Source: Actinobacillus suis ATCC 33415 (lineage in GTDB: Bacteria > Pseudomonadota > Gammaproteobacteria > Enterobacterales > Pasteurellaceae). Taken from it: a stretch of DNA of 64,000 bases. The notes below the pieces were generated by a model. It ran no database searches and was not told the DNA's origin. It saw only the letters and a program-made list of their open reading frames with translations. A program made the position numbers and the translations under genes. The stretch is from positions 1,116,001 through 1,180,000 of the forward strand of contig NZ_CP009159.1 of the NCBI RefSeq assembly GCF_000739435.1, given 5' to 3'. Positions 1-9,113 of this stretch are shown piece by piece; the stretch's first letter is position 1, and every line of letters starts with the position of its first letter.

Positions 1-51
1 GAACGTACCTTAAACCTTATTTACCCAAACTGGATTAACGAACTCAATTAA
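1..51 (+). CDS. C-terminal end of an unidentified gene (partial)
   Basis: An open frame enters from the left edge and ends with TAA at 49-51; only 16 residues (ERTLNLIYPNWINELN) are visible. It stops three bases before the yqcC ATG, so it may be the upstream gene of the same transcript. The tail is too short to identify, and the frame could be fortuitous. Confidence 0.4.
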   Translation, partial: ERTLNLIYPNWINELN

Positions 52-53
52 AT

Positions 54-365
54 ATGAAAACCAAAGTTAGACAACATTTAACCGATTTAGAAATTGCATT
101 ACGCACTCATAAGCAATGGGATGCGGTTGCACCGAGCTTGGAAGATTTAGCGAACGATCAACCGTTTTGTCTCGGCACGCTTAGCCCGACTCAATGGTTA
201 CAATGGATTTTTATTCCCCGTATGCACGCACTTTTAGACGCCGGTGCAGATTTACCTCGCAACTTTTCGATTACGCCTTACTTGGAAGAAGCCCTAAAAG
301 ACGAAAGCTATTTAAAAGCGATTCATCAGCCGGTGTTATTGATTGAATTATTATTAAAGGACTAA
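54..365 (+). CDS. yqcC: YqcC family protein
   Basis: A 103-residue soluble protein of the YqcC family, whose biochemical role is not settled. Its N-terminal half is helical, with a conserved segment FCLGTLSPTQWLQWIFIPRM (about residues 38-57) and a PRNFSITPYLEEAL segment typical of the family. It ends one base before the truC start codon, matching the yqcC-truC gene pair of enterobacteria, so the two are presumably co-transcribed and may be functionally linked to tRNA modification. Length matches the family. Recognition rests on the motif and the neighbour. Confidence 0.85.
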   Translation: MKTKVRQHLTDLEIALRTHKQWDAVAPSLEDLANDQPFCLGTLSPTQWLQWIFIPRMHALLDAGADLPRNFSITPYLEEALKDESYLKAIHQPVLLIELLLKD

Positions 366-1094
366 ATGGAACTTGAAATTTTATACCGTGATGATGAACT
401 GATTGCAATCAACAAACCGGCTGGAATGTTAGTCCACCGCTCATGGCTGGATAAACACGAAACGCAATTTGCGATGCAAACATTACGTGATCAAATCGGT
501 CAACACGTTTTTCCGATTCATCGCTTAGATCGCCCGACTTCCGGTGTGTTATTGTTTGCATTAAATAGTGAAATGGCTCGCCTAATGAGCGAGCAATTTG
601 AACAGCATCAAATGGAAAAAGGTTATTTAGCGATAGTACGAGGTTATCTGCTTGATAAAGGCGAGATCGATTATCCGCTAAAAGTGATTTTAGACAAGAT
701 TGCCGATAAGTTTTCTCAACCGAAAGAAGCGCAACAAGCGGTCACTTTTTACCAAAATCTTGCCAGTGTCGAAATGCCTTATCCGGCGGGCAAACATCAA
801 ACCGCACGTTACAGTTTGGTTGAATTATTACCGAAAACTGGGCGTAAACATCAATTGCGCCGCCATATGAAGCATTTATTTCATCCAATTATGGGCGATA
901 CAAAATACGGTGACTTACACCAAAATCGTACCTTAACCGAGAAAACCGGTTGCGACCGATTAATGTTACATTCGCATTTTTTAAAATTTACACACCCAAA
1001 AACAGCGCAAAAAATTGAAGTTTTTGCACCGCTTGATGAGCAATGGCAACGTTTATTTATACAATTTAATTGGCAATTTAGCCATTTTTATTAG
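366..1094 (+). CDS. truC: tRNA pseudouridine(65) synthase TruC
   Basis: RluA-family pseudouridine synthase, 242 residues, predicted to isomerise U65 of certain tRNAs in the cytoplasm. The catalytic motif HRLDRPTSGVLLFAL (about residues 52-66) carries the invariant Asp. The later motif TGRKHQLRRHMKHLFHPIMG (about residues 158-177) is the family's RNA-binding and active-site loop. There is no S4 domain, as expected for TruC. The start follows the yqcC stop directly, with an AAGGA ribosome site inside the yqcC end. Length and motifs agree with E. coli TruC. The assignment to position 65 rather than another RluA-type target rests on size and on the yqcC neighbour. Confidence 0.93.
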   Translation: MELEILYRDDELIAINKPAGMLVHRSWLDKHETQFAMQTLRDQIGQHVFPIHRLDRPTSGVLLFALNSEMARLMSEQFEQHQMEKGYLAIVRGYLLDKGEIDYPLKVILDKIADKFSQPKEAQQAVTFYQNLASVEMPYPAGKHQTARYSLVELLPKTGRKHQLRRHMKHLFHPIMGDTKYGDLHQNRTLTEKTGCDRLMLHSHFLKFTHPKTAQKIEVFAPLDEQWQRLFIQFNWQFSHFY

Positions 1095-1110
1095 ACATTA
1101 AGGATTCTAT

Positions 1111-1275
1111 ATGGATAATGCTCTACTTTCTTTAACCCATGAACAGCAACAAGCTGCTGTAGAACAAATTCAAGAACTGATGGCACAAGGCGTGGGCAGT
1201 GGCGAAGCGATTCAAATTATTGCTAATCGTCTAAGAGAAGCACATCAAAAAAATACTTCGGAGAACAATTCATGA
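1111..1275 (+). CDS. yoaH: YoaH family small protein (UPF0181)
   Basis: A 54-residue protein. The N-terminal segment [20 protein letters not shown] is nearly the same as E. coli YoaH, followed by [20 protein letters not shown], which identifies the UPF0181 family. Its function is unknown. An AAGGA site lies 6 bases upstream of the ATG. Its TGA overlaps the ATG of the next gene (4-base overlap), so the two are translationally coupled and probably part of the yqcC-truC transcript. The C-terminus is shorter than in E. coli and lacks the acidic tail. Confidence 0.9.
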   Translation: MDNALLSLTHEQQQAAVEQIQELMAQGVGSGEAIQIIANRLREAHQKNTSENNS

Positions 1276-1724
1276 AAAAATTATTTGCACTTGCACTCAC
1301 AGCGGTGAGCGTTTCAAGTTATGCAGAAACTAAACCGGCGGTTAACACTCAGCCAATGCTCAGAATGCAAGTTTTCGATATGAGCAGTAACGTGCCAAGC
1401 CCTGTGGCAAACAATCAGCTTTCACTCAGCAAAAAACACCAACTTTGTTGGGTTGCATTCAATATGCCGTTTAAAGCATCTAACCAAGTGGTTGAAGTTT
1501 TACAAGCTCCTTCAACCTTAAAAGTAACGTCTGAAGACGGTAATGTGGTTTCAACATCTGATCAACAAACTCACCGCATTACTACATTATTAAAAAGTTC
1601 GAATAACGAACGCTTAGATAAATGTTGGGGCTTTGAAAAGACTGACCCGACTGGGAAATATAGCCTCACGATTCAAGTGAACGATGTAGTATTCCCTCCA
1701 CAACCGTTTGAAGTTGTAAAATAA
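1272..1724 (+). CDS. Secreted protein of unknown function
   Basis: A 150-residue protein with a clear signal peptide: MKK, a hydrophobic stretch, and likely cleavage after SVSSYA (residue 18). The mature part is beta-rich and has exactly two cysteines (Cys59 in LCWVAF and Cys118 in DKCWGF), each followed by Trp, which could form a disulfide in the periplasm. It overlaps yoaH by 4 bases and has a GGAG ribosome site. I do not recognise a named family. A strong terminator follows immediately. It is probably a conserved Pasteurellaceae periplasmic protein, but no role can be read from the sequence. Confidence 0.8.
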   Translation: MKKLFALALTAVSVSSYAETKPAVNTQPMLRMQVFDMSSNVPSPVANNQLSLSKKHQLCWVAFNMPFKASNQVVEVLQAPSTLKVTSEDGNVVSTSDQQTHRITTLLKSSNNERLDKCWGFEKTDPTGKYSLTIQVNDVVFPPQPFEVVK

Positions 1725-1732
1725 ATAAGCAA

Positions 1733-1763
1733 AACGCCACTTGTACCGTGGCGTTCTTTTTTA
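1733..1763. terminator. Rho-independent terminator after the yqcC-truC-yoaH unit
   Basis: The stem AACGCCAC / GTGGCGTT has a 7-base loop and is followed by a T run. It lies between convergent genes and closes the plus-strand unit; the T run overlaps the 3' end of the minus-strand CYTH gene. Confidence 0.85.
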
Positions 1764-2600
1764 GTTTTTTGCTAAACGTTGTTCGATTTTTGCTAGATTT
1801 TCTTCAAAATAGGTTTTGCTTGTTAAATATTGCTGCGCTTCTGTCCAACTGTTCAACTGCAAACCTGATAATTGGCTAAAGTTGCCTAATACTTCCAAAT
1901 CTTGTTCAACGGTACGAATATAATCCGCTAATTGTTGCAGTAACACCTCGCCGGAACTACTCTCGAGCGCTTTGCTAATTTGTTGCTTAAATTTAACCGC
2001 TTGTCCAACTAAATAGCCTCGTTGCGCTTTGCTTAAATTGCTAAACCACATACCGTCTTGGCGTGGAATTTGTTTTAGTAAAGCCAATATATCAGTTAAG
2101 CTGCCGCTTTTAAGTTCCAGCTCTAATTCACAAATTGCTTCTTCGCCAAAACCGTTTTTGATCATACCTTGATCCAACGCCACTTCAATTTGCGATTGAT
2201 TAAGCCCAATTAGCCATTTACGGCGAGTAAAATCGGTACTAAAAGTTGGCGAAAGTTGCTGCGCAATCTGTTCCGCTTGTGGGATTTGCAAATTAAAGTG
2301 CGAATTTAACCGCTTGAAATCCGGCTGATAGCTTTCCAACGGTAAGTTATATTCGGGGCGAATATGCAACCCATCGACAATTTCACCCTTGGTTTTTAAA
2401 GTCATCTCGTACTTTTGATTATGGTTACGCACTCGCAACCCCATTTTTTGCTGGGCAAAAAATTGTTCCGGCGTATCAAAATAAGTGTTCCCTAATATAT
2501 CAGTCGCTTGCGACAAAACATTCTGTTGCGTAAACCAATCCGCCAATGTTTCTACATTCTCCGCTTTTAGCATGATTTTTAGCTCAATTTCATTTTCCAT
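1761..2600 (-). CDS. CYTH-domain protein (triphosphatase family), YgiF-like but short
   Basis: 279 residues. The N-terminus MENEIELKIML carries the ExExK signature of CYTH domains, which bind triphosphates and divalent metal in a beta tunnel; charged and basic strands (LRVRNHNQKYEMTLKTKG, FTRRKWLIG, EAICELELELKSG) follow in the expected order up to about residue 200. The enzyme probably hydrolyses inorganic triphosphate or an organic triphosphate in the cytoplasm. E. coli YgiF is about 430 residues, with a CHAD domain after CYTH; here only about 80 helical residues follow, so most of CHAD is absent. It is divergent from ycjX, with 66 bases between the two starts. Confidence 0.82.
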   Translation of the reverse strand: MENEIELKIMLKAENVETLADWFTQQNVLSQATDILGNTYFDTPEQFFAQQKMGLRVRNHNQKYEMTLKTKGEIVDGLHIRPEYNLPLESYQPDFKRLNSHFNLQIPQAEQIAQQLSPTFSTDFTRRKWLIGLNQSQIEVALDQGMIKNGFGEEAICELELELKSGSLTDILALLKQIPRQDGMWFSNLSKAQRGYLVGQAVKFKQQISKALESSSGEVLLQQLADYIRTVEQDLEVLGNFSQLSGLQLNSWTEAQQYLTSKTYFEENLAKIEQRLAKN

Positions 2601-2666
2601 TAAGGTATCCCGTTTATTTAGTTGTATAATTTGTTTTATTTTAGCAATTTACAGCGTATTCGAGAA

Positions 2667-4076
2667 ATGTTTAACAAAATCCAAAACAAACTGCACAAAT
2701 TTGTGCAACGCGGTTTAGATAATCATCTTCGCCTTGCCGTGACCGGTTTAAGTCGTAGCGGCAAAACCGCCTTTATTACCAGTTTTGTCGATCAGCTATT
2801 GCATATCAATAAAGACAGCCATGCACACGTCAATTTATTTGGTGCAGCACGCAATGGGCAAATTCTCTCGGTGAAACGAGTTGAACAAGGCGATTTAACC
2901 ATTCCTCGTTTTGAATACGATAAAAACCGTCAATGTTTGGAAAATGATCCGCCGGTATGGGCGCCTTCTACTACCGGTATCAGCGAAATTCGCTTAGCGA
3001 TCCGCTACCAACGCCAAGACGGTTTAATCAAACATTTAAAAGAAACCGGTACGCTCTACTTGGATATTTTCGATTATCCGGGCGAATGGCTGTTAGACTT
3101 ACCGCTACTCACACAATCTTTCAAGCAATGGTCGCAAGCTCAGCAATTAGTGCATAAAGGAAAACGTATGGAACTGGCACAGCCTTGGTTACAAGCAGTC
3201 AAAAACTTAGATCTTTTTGCCAAAGCAGACGAAAACCAACTTGCCGAATTAAGCGAAATTTACACCGCTTATTTGTTGGAATGTAAACAAGCCGGTATGC
3301 AATATATTCAGCCGGGGCGATTTGTCTTACCGACTGAAAATTCAAAAGGTGCGCCGATTTTTCAATTCTTCCCGTTATTAGATTTAAGCGAAACCGATTG
3401 GGAAAAACTGGAAACCGCCCCAGCAAACAGTACCTTTCAAATGCTGAAAAAGCGTTATACGCAATATCAGCAAAAGATTGTTAAACCGTTTTATGAAGAC
3501 TATTTTTCACAATTCGACCGCCAAGTGATTCTTGCCGATTGTTTAACGCCGTTAAATCACAGCTTAGAGGCATTTTTAGAAATGAAAATCGGCTTGCAAC
3601 AATTATTCAAGCATTTTCATTACGGCAACCGTTCGCTGTTTCACCGCCTGTTTTCGTCCAATATCGATAAGCTATTATTTGTCGCAACCAAAGCAGATCA
3701 TATCACCAGCGATCAGCTACCAAATTTAGAAAGCTTGATGCGCCAGTTAGTGCAAGAAGGCGGACGACACGCCGCTTTTGACGGTATTGAAACCGGCTAT
3801 CACGCCATTTCGGCGATCCGAGCGACCGATCCAGTAGTTGTTACCCAAAACGGTACACAAATTAAAGCGATTCGAGGCATTCGTTCAACCGATAAAAAAC
3901 AAGTGACGCTTTACCCCGGTACCGTACCAAGCCGATTACCTGATGCAAACTATTGGCAATTTAACCGTTTTGAGTTCGACCAGTTTGAACCGAAACCGCT
4001 CGCCTACGGTGAGCCAATTCCGCATTTACGTATGGATGCGGTATTACAATTCTTATTGGCGGATATGTTGGAATAA
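2667..4076 (+). CDS. ycjX: YcjX family GTPase-like protein
   Basis: 469 residues from the ATG at 2667. A longer frame opens at 2622, but family members begin a few residues before the conserved HLRLAVTGLSRSGKTAF, so the inner ATG is preferred. The Walker A loop is GLSRSGKT (about residues 27-34), with LDIFDYPGEWLLDLP as the switch/G3-like segment and LLFVATKADH as the G4-like motif. In E. coli YcjX is linked to the phage-shock/stress response and is followed by ycjF. Here no ycjF follows; the next feature is a terminator and then a convergent small membrane protein. The nucleotide actually used is not evident. Confidence 0.9.
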   Translation: MFNKIQNKLHKFVQRGLDNHLRLAVTGLSRSGKTAFITSFVDQLLHINKDSHAHVNLFGAARNGQILSVKRVEQGDLTIPRFEYDKNRQCLENDPPVWAPSTTGISEIRLAIRYQRQDGLIKHLKETGTLYLDIFDYPGEWLLDLPLLTQSFKQWSQAQQLVHKGKRMELAQPWLQAVKNLDLFAKADENQLAELSEIYTAYLLECKQAGMQYIQPGRFVLPTENSKGAPIFQFFPLLDLSETDWEKLETAPANSTFQMLKKRYTQYQQKIVKPFYEDYFSQFDRQVILADCLTPLNHSLEAFLEMKIGLQQLFKHFHYGNRSLFHRLFSSNIDKLLFVATKADHITSDQLPNLESLMRQLVQEGGRHAAFDGIETGYHAISAIRATDPVVVTQNGTQIKAIRGIRSTDKKQVTLYPGTVPSRLPDANYWQFNRFEFDQFEPKPLAYGEPIPHLRMDAVLQFLLADMLE

Positions 4077-4087
4077 ATCAATTAACA

Positions 4088-4128
4088 TAAAAAAGCACGT
4101 AGCTAACTGAATAGATACGTGCTTTTTC
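4088..4128. terminator. Bidirectional terminator between ycjX and the 4130-4483 gene
   Basis: The inverted repeat AAAAAGCACGTA / TACGTGCTTTTT has a loop of about 13 bases. A runs on the left and T runs on the right let it work on both strands, which suits two convergent genes. Confidence 0.85.
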
Positions 4129-4129
4129 A

Positions 4130-4483
4130 TTACTTTTTACTTCGCTTATAAACTAACCATCCTATCGGTATCCCAATAAGTCCCAATCCAAAACTTTTCC
4201 AATCATAACTAAAGATCTCATGTCCCGGGTAGCAGAAAGTAATAATAGAAAACTGTACTAAATGAATAAAAATACCTGTGAAATAGGTATAAAGCACTAC
4301 AGAAAGCTTTCTTTTCCACCATTGTAACTGTTTTCTACAAGCCAAAAATAGATAAATAACAAATATCCAAGTTATGAATGACACAGAAATATACTGACCA
4401 GAAACCGCTAAGAATAGATAGTGTGTCGCAAAATATAAATATAAAAAGATCGAATAGAAAAGCCAAATAATCCCCAAAGTCAT
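4130..4483 (-). CDS. Small integral membrane protein, unknown
   Basis: 117 residues with four hydrophobic segments (about residues 3-25, 30-48, 61-84 and 93-110) and a basic tail KRSKK. The ATG at 4483 has an AAGGAT ribosome site. I do not recognise a family. It is rich in Phe, Tyr and Trp, as many unassigned inner-membrane proteins are. It lies between two clear transcription boundaries (the bidirectional terminator downstream and the smpB promoter upstream), so it is likely monocistronic. The coding call rests on frame length, ribosome site and membrane pattern only. Confidence 0.6.
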   Translation of the reverse strand: MTLGIIWLFYSIFLYLYFATHYLFLAVSGQYISVSFITWIFVIYLFLACRKQLQWWKRKLSVVLYTYFTGIFIHLVQFSIITFCYPGHEIFSYDWKSFGLGLIGIPIGWLVYKRSKK

Positions 4484-4679
4484 ACTTTTATCCTTAAACT
4501 TTATAAAATGCGGTAAGCCCGATGAATTGAATAAGTGCTAAAAAAGCTTACTCGCTATAGTATATATAAAAATGTTTGCTCAAAATGCGAACAACACCGC
4601 AATTTAGGGTAATTCTTATCCATTATGCAAAAATTTTCACAAATTTAACCGCTTGTCGCTTGATTTTAAACGGTTACTG

Positions 4680-4708
4680 TTCACTGTTAGGCAGCTTTGC
4701 GGTAGAAT
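4680..4708 (+). promoter_or_regulatory. Sigma-70-type promoter of smpB
   Basis: TTCACT (4680-4685) and TAGAAT (4703-4708) are separated by 17 bases. A start near 4715 would leave a leader of only about 24 bases before the smpB ATG. The stretch 4484-4679 also holds an uptake word (AACCGCTTGT near 4648). Confidence 0.55.
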
Positions 4709-4738
4709 CTTATAAATTTTTCTCAATCTTTTTAAATT

Positions 4739-5218
4739 ATGGCAAAAAAACCAAAAGTAGCTTCGAATACGATTGCACTAAATAAGCGTGCTCGTCATGA
4801 ATATTTTATCGAAGAAGAAATTGAAGCCGGCTTAGAATTACAAGGCTGGGAAGTAAAATCGCTGCGTGCCGGCAAGGCGAATATCGGCGACAGTTACGTG
4901 ACATTTCGTAACGGCGAAGCATTTCTATTCGGTGCAACTATCACCCCATTAAATATGGCTTCTACTCACATTGTTTGTGATCCGACTCGCACCCGTAAAT
5001 TACTATTGAATAAACGTGAACTGGATTCGCTATTCGGTAAAGTAAATCGAGACGGCATGACGGTTGTAGCATTATCGCTCTACTGGAAAAATGCGTGGGC
5101 GAAAGTGAAAGTCGGCGTGGCAAAAGGTAAAAAATTACACGATAAACGTGAAGACATTAAAGACCGTGAATGGCAAGTAGCGAAACAGCGTATTATGAAA
5201 AACGCAAATCGTGGCTAA
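4739..5218 (+). CDS. smpB: SsrA-binding protein SmpB
   Basis: 159 residues; binds tmRNA and delivers it to stalled ribosomes for trans-translation. Family hallmarks are the N-terminal [20 protein letters not shown], the [17 protein letters not shown] segment, and the basic C-terminal tail [20 protein letters not shown], which inserts in the ribosomal A site. Length is standard. No Shine-Dalgarno-like motif precedes the ATG; the upstream bases are T-rich and the leader is probably short. The tmRNA gene (ssrA) is not adjacent here. A repeat element (5228-5308) separates it from serS. Confidence 0.96.
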
Positions 5219-5227
5219 TTTCAAAAA

Positions 5228-5308
5228 CTACGGATAACAGCAAGCACGGAACAAGCGGTTAAATTTGACCCGTTTTTTGCCTCTCCGAGCCATCTGTGCC
5301 GTCCGTGG
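5228..5308. repeat. Intergenic inverted-repeat element, copy A
   Basis: An imperfect palindrome. The left end, CTACGGATAACAGCAAGCACGG, is written here as two parts: CTACGGATAAC and AGCAAGCACGG. The right end finishes CATCTGTGCCGTCCGTGG. The centre carries an uptake word, ACAAGCGGT. It is a degenerate relative of the element at 13450-13541, which has the same ends and also an embedded uptake word. Confidence 0.6.
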
Positions 5309-5332
5309 TCACAATTAAAAATTAAGGAATAA

Positions 5333-6643
<1,311 letters not shown>

Positions 6644-6662
6644 TTACTCTACTGAAATAAAC

Positions 6663-6718
6663 ACAAGCGGTCTGAATTTGTTCATTTTTTGCAAATTCAG
6701 ACCGCTTATTTTTTTATT
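6663..6718. terminator. Uptake-word hairpin terminator between serS and dcuC
   Basis: AAGCGGTCTGAATTTG (6665-6680) pairs perfectly with CAAATTCAGACCGCTT (6692-6707) and is followed by a long T run. The left arm starts with the uptake word ACAAGCGGT at 6663. It closes serS on the plus strand and probably also dcuC. Confidence 0.88.
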
Positions 6719-6724
6719 GCTATA

Positions 6725-8017
6725 TTACAGCATAAACAACGCTAAAAATAATGTTGCTAAAATCATACCGGGTGCGGTACGTTTTACCATTTCGACCGGA
6801 CTGACCATCGCAAGCCCCGCACAAACAATCGTTACCCCGGCAATCGGTGACATTGTACGACCGATAGCACCGGCAATCGCTGCCGCCATCCCTAAATTCA
6901 CGTGGGTATAACCTAATTCCACTGCGTGTGGTGTTACTGCAGTATTAAACGCAATTGCCGCCGCATCACCCGAGCCGGTCACAATTCCCATTAAAAATGG
7001 CCCGATAGTCGCCCCCCAACGCACAAATTCATTTGAGTGCTTAAGGAATTCAATTGCAGAGTCCACCGCACCGGTTGCTTTTAAGCCTGAAACAAACACA
7101 CTTGCTGCAATAATAATACCTAATACATTGGCATACGAATTCCCCATACCGTTGAAAAATTCTTCGGTAATTTTAACCGGCGAAATACGTGTCACGATAA
7201 TCGCATAAATCGCACCGATTAACATTGCTTGCGGCACGCCCATTTGGGTCCATTCTAAGCCCGGTGTCTTTTGTAATTCCGTCCCGCCGATAACAAGAAT
7301 AATTAACGGCAATAACGGTGCAAGTGCATATAACGGATTAACGCCGCTAAATTTAGTTTCTGCATTTTGTTGCTCAGCTAAATAAGCTTTACGGTGTTCC
7401 TCACCATAATCTTTCAAAATAATTGCCATGACCGTCAAAGCAATCGCTCCGATAACACCGGCAATCGTTGTATAAGGTGCATGGGCTAAATTCACTTCGG
7501 TAATGGTTAAATTTGACATTTCACTTAACATTGCCGAATGAGAAGAACCCGGACTCATCATTGAACCAAACGTACCGGCTAAAATTGCCGCCCCTGCGGT
7601 TGCCGGACGTACACCTGCACTTTTTAATACCGGAATTAAAGTTGCCCCTACCGCTGCCGCACAGCCTGCTGCGGATGGAATTGCAATATTGATAAAGAAA
7701 GTCAGAATCGTTGCAATCGGAATCAAAAAGAATTTCAAACCGCTTAACGGTTTAGTAAGTAAATGCACCAAATGCGTATCGCATTGGGTATATTTCATCA
7801 CATAAGCAAACCCCATACTGGCACAAATCGCCATAATCAGACCGCTTGAAGTCATTGATTTAGAAAAGGCATCTAATGCTCCCATCGGATTAAGCGTTAC
7901 AATCGACATAATCAGACCGATACCGATTAGCACGGTTCTTGTTTCATATTTTTTTATCAGTAGGTAAACTGTGACTAAAATGCCGATAATGGCAACAAAA
8001 GGTTTAAGTTCATACAT
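6725..8017 (-). CDS. dcuC: Anaerobic C4-dicarboxylate transporter DcuC
   Basis: 430 residues from the ATG at 8017 (AAGGAA ribosome site). The open frame continues upstream into pepE, but the membrane protein begins at MYELKPF. There are about a dozen hydrophobic segments and the C-terminal family signature VTGSGDAAAIAFNTAV, followed by GRTMSPIAGVTIVCAGLAMV, as in E. coli DcuC. The family exchanges or exports succinate, fumarate, malate and aspartate during anaerobic growth. It starts 10 bases after pepE, so the two form an operon; a perfect FNR box lies upstream of pepE. Exact substrate direction (efflux or antiport) cannot be told from sequence. Confidence 0.9.
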   Translation of the reverse strand: MYELKPFVAIIGILVTVYLLIKKYETRTVLIGIGLIMSIVTLNPMGALDAFSKSMTSSGLIMAICASMGFAYVMKYTQCDTHLVHLLTKPLSGLKFFLIPIATILTFFINIAIPSAAGCAAAVGATLIPVLKSAGVRPATAGAAILAGTFGSMMSPGSSHSAMLSEMSNLTITEVNLAHAPYTTIAGVIGAIALTVMAIILKDYGEEHRKAYLAEQQNAETKFSGVNPLYALAPLLPLIILVIGGTELQKTPGLEWTQMGVPQAMLIGAIYAIIVTRISPVKITEEFFNGMGNSYANVLGIIIAASVFVSGLKATGAVDSAIEFLKHSNEFVRWGATIGPFLMGIVTGSGDAAAIAFNTAVTPHAVELGYTHVNLGMAAAIAGAIGRTMSPIAGVTIVCAGLAMVSPVEMVKRTAPGMILATLFLALFML

Positions 8018-8027
8018 AACAAATTCC

Positions 8028-8732
8028 TTAGTAATTAAATGTTGAATTAACTGCTTTTCTGACAAGCTGCATTTTTTCACTAAAACAGAGAATATCTTGC
8101 TCACCGAGTACGGTCGCTTGTTCACCTTGAATATGTAATGCTGTCCCTTCCAGCAGCGCATAAACCTGAGCTTGGGGGTTAACGATCAAAAATTCTTCCA
8201 AGCGCTCTTCTCGACTCTCGCCATTATGTCCTTGCATTTTGCCGGAAATAAAATGTGGATTAATTTGATGTGGAAAGAGATTTAACGCATTAAAAGACGG
8301 TGGGTAAGTAATCGGCATATCATTAGTGGTCATAATAGAACTACCAGCAACATTTGCACCGGCACTCCAACCGAAATAAGGTGTACCACTATTTACTTTG
8401 GAGCGGATAACATCCAGTAAATTATGTTCATACATTTGCTCCAATAAGCAGAAAGTATTACCGCCACCAATCGCAATCACATCCGCCTGTTCAATAAGAT
8501 CACGATGTTGTTTACCTCGATGTACCGATACGATTTCAACCTCTAAAGATTGTAATGCGTTTTTTACGGTTGCTTCATACTCATCCAATGAACGACGTAC
8601 GCCTGCATAAGGAACAAAAGCGACTTTCTTACCCTTATAATCAGCTAAAAATTGTGCCAGCCAAGGCAAAGTATGCACTAAATAAGCGGTATCTTTATAT
8701 TTTGAACCGCTCATCAACAACATATTTTTCAT
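8028..8732 (-). CDS. pepE: Dipeptidase E (alpha-aspartyl dipeptidase)
   Basis: 234 residues, peptidase family S51, a cytoplasmic serine peptidase that cleaves Asp-X dipeptides. The nucleophile elbow GWSAGAN places the serine at residue 123. His160 (INPHF) and Asp138 (TTNDMP) occupy positions matching the E. coli enzyme. IGGGNTF (about residues 88-94) is the other family motif. The start has an AAAGGAG ribosome site. It is first gene of the pepE-dcuC unit: releasing aspartate next to a C4-dicarboxylate carrier suggests aspartate is used as a fumarate source under anaerobiosis (inference). Confidence 0.95.
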   Translation of the reverse strand: MKNMLLMSGSKYKDTAYLVHTLPWLAQFLADYKGKKVAFVPYAGVRRSLDEYEATVKNALQSLEVEIVSVHRGKQHRDLIEQADVIAIGGGNTFCLLEQMYEHNLLDVIRSKVNSGTPYFGWSAGANVAGSSIMTTNDMPITYPPSFNALNLFPHQINPHFISGKMQGHNGESREERLEEFLIVNPQAQVYALLEGTALHIQGEQATVLGEQDILCFSEKMQLVRKAVNSTFNY

Positions 8733-8912
8733 ATGTGATTCTCCTTTTGTTAGATCTCTTGCCTCATTATCTTGTGATAGAAATAAAAAGCAAAAATAAG
8801 ATATTACTTTTTTTGACGCTTATCACAAAATGACTTGAGATTTCGTTATGTAAATAATTTTTTGTATAAAAAACACACCACTCAAAAAGTTCTGTAAAGT
8901 TACATAAATTAA
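8733..8912. other. Upstream region of pepE
   Basis: No gene seen. A TATACA -10-like element for the minus strand lies at 8868-8863, about 50 bases from the FNR box centre, which would place FNR near -63 (class I spacing). A CRP-like half-conserved site TTTGACGCTTATCACA lies at 8812-8827. The implied pepE leader is roughly 120 bases. Confidence 0.4.
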
Positions 8913-8926
8913 TTGATTTAAATCAA
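8913..8926. promoter_or_regulatory. FNR box, perfect palindrome
   Basis: TTGATTTAAATCAA matches the FNR consensus TTGATnnnnATCAA at every conserved base and is fully palindromic. It can serve pepE-dcuC leftwards (about -63) and a plus-strand transcript rightwards (about -41.5 from 8961, the classic class II position, with TAGACT at 8950-8955 as the -10). Confidence 0.8.
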
Positions 8927-8960
8927 TATTTATAATATAAAAACAAGATAGACTTTTATC

Positions 8961-9094
8961 GCTGTCAAGGCGGAGGTCTTACCTTAAGGGAGTAAAATAA
9001 TTTTAATTTATACCTCCTGCGCCAAAAACTGAGAAATTCCGACTTAATAAATATAATTATTTCCATTGTTTTTGGCGCTTATTTTATTTTTTTA
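8961..9094 (+). ncRNA. Candidate FNR-activated small RNA or structured leader
   Basis: It begins about 41 bases after the FNR box centre and ends in a perfect 11-base stem, GCGCCAAAAAC (9020-9030) with GTTTTTGGCGC (9069-9079), followed by a T-rich run (9080-9094). The 5' part has GGAGGT (8973-8978), which can pair with ACCTCC (9013-9018), and GGC (8970-8972) with GCC (9022-9024); that stem competes with the terminator arm. No start codon follows the GGAGGT at a usable distance. It may be a stand-alone regulatory RNA, analogous to enterobacterial FnrS, or an attenuating leader for the gene at 9114. Ends are inferred. Confidence 0.5.
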
Positions 9095-9113
9095 GCTTAT
9101 ATAGGAATTAATA

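Noticed and set aside
8812..8827. CRP site in the pepE upstream region
   Set aside because: Only nine of ten conserved bases match and it lies downstream of the predicted pepE start, so activation is unlikely; mentioned only as part of the region.
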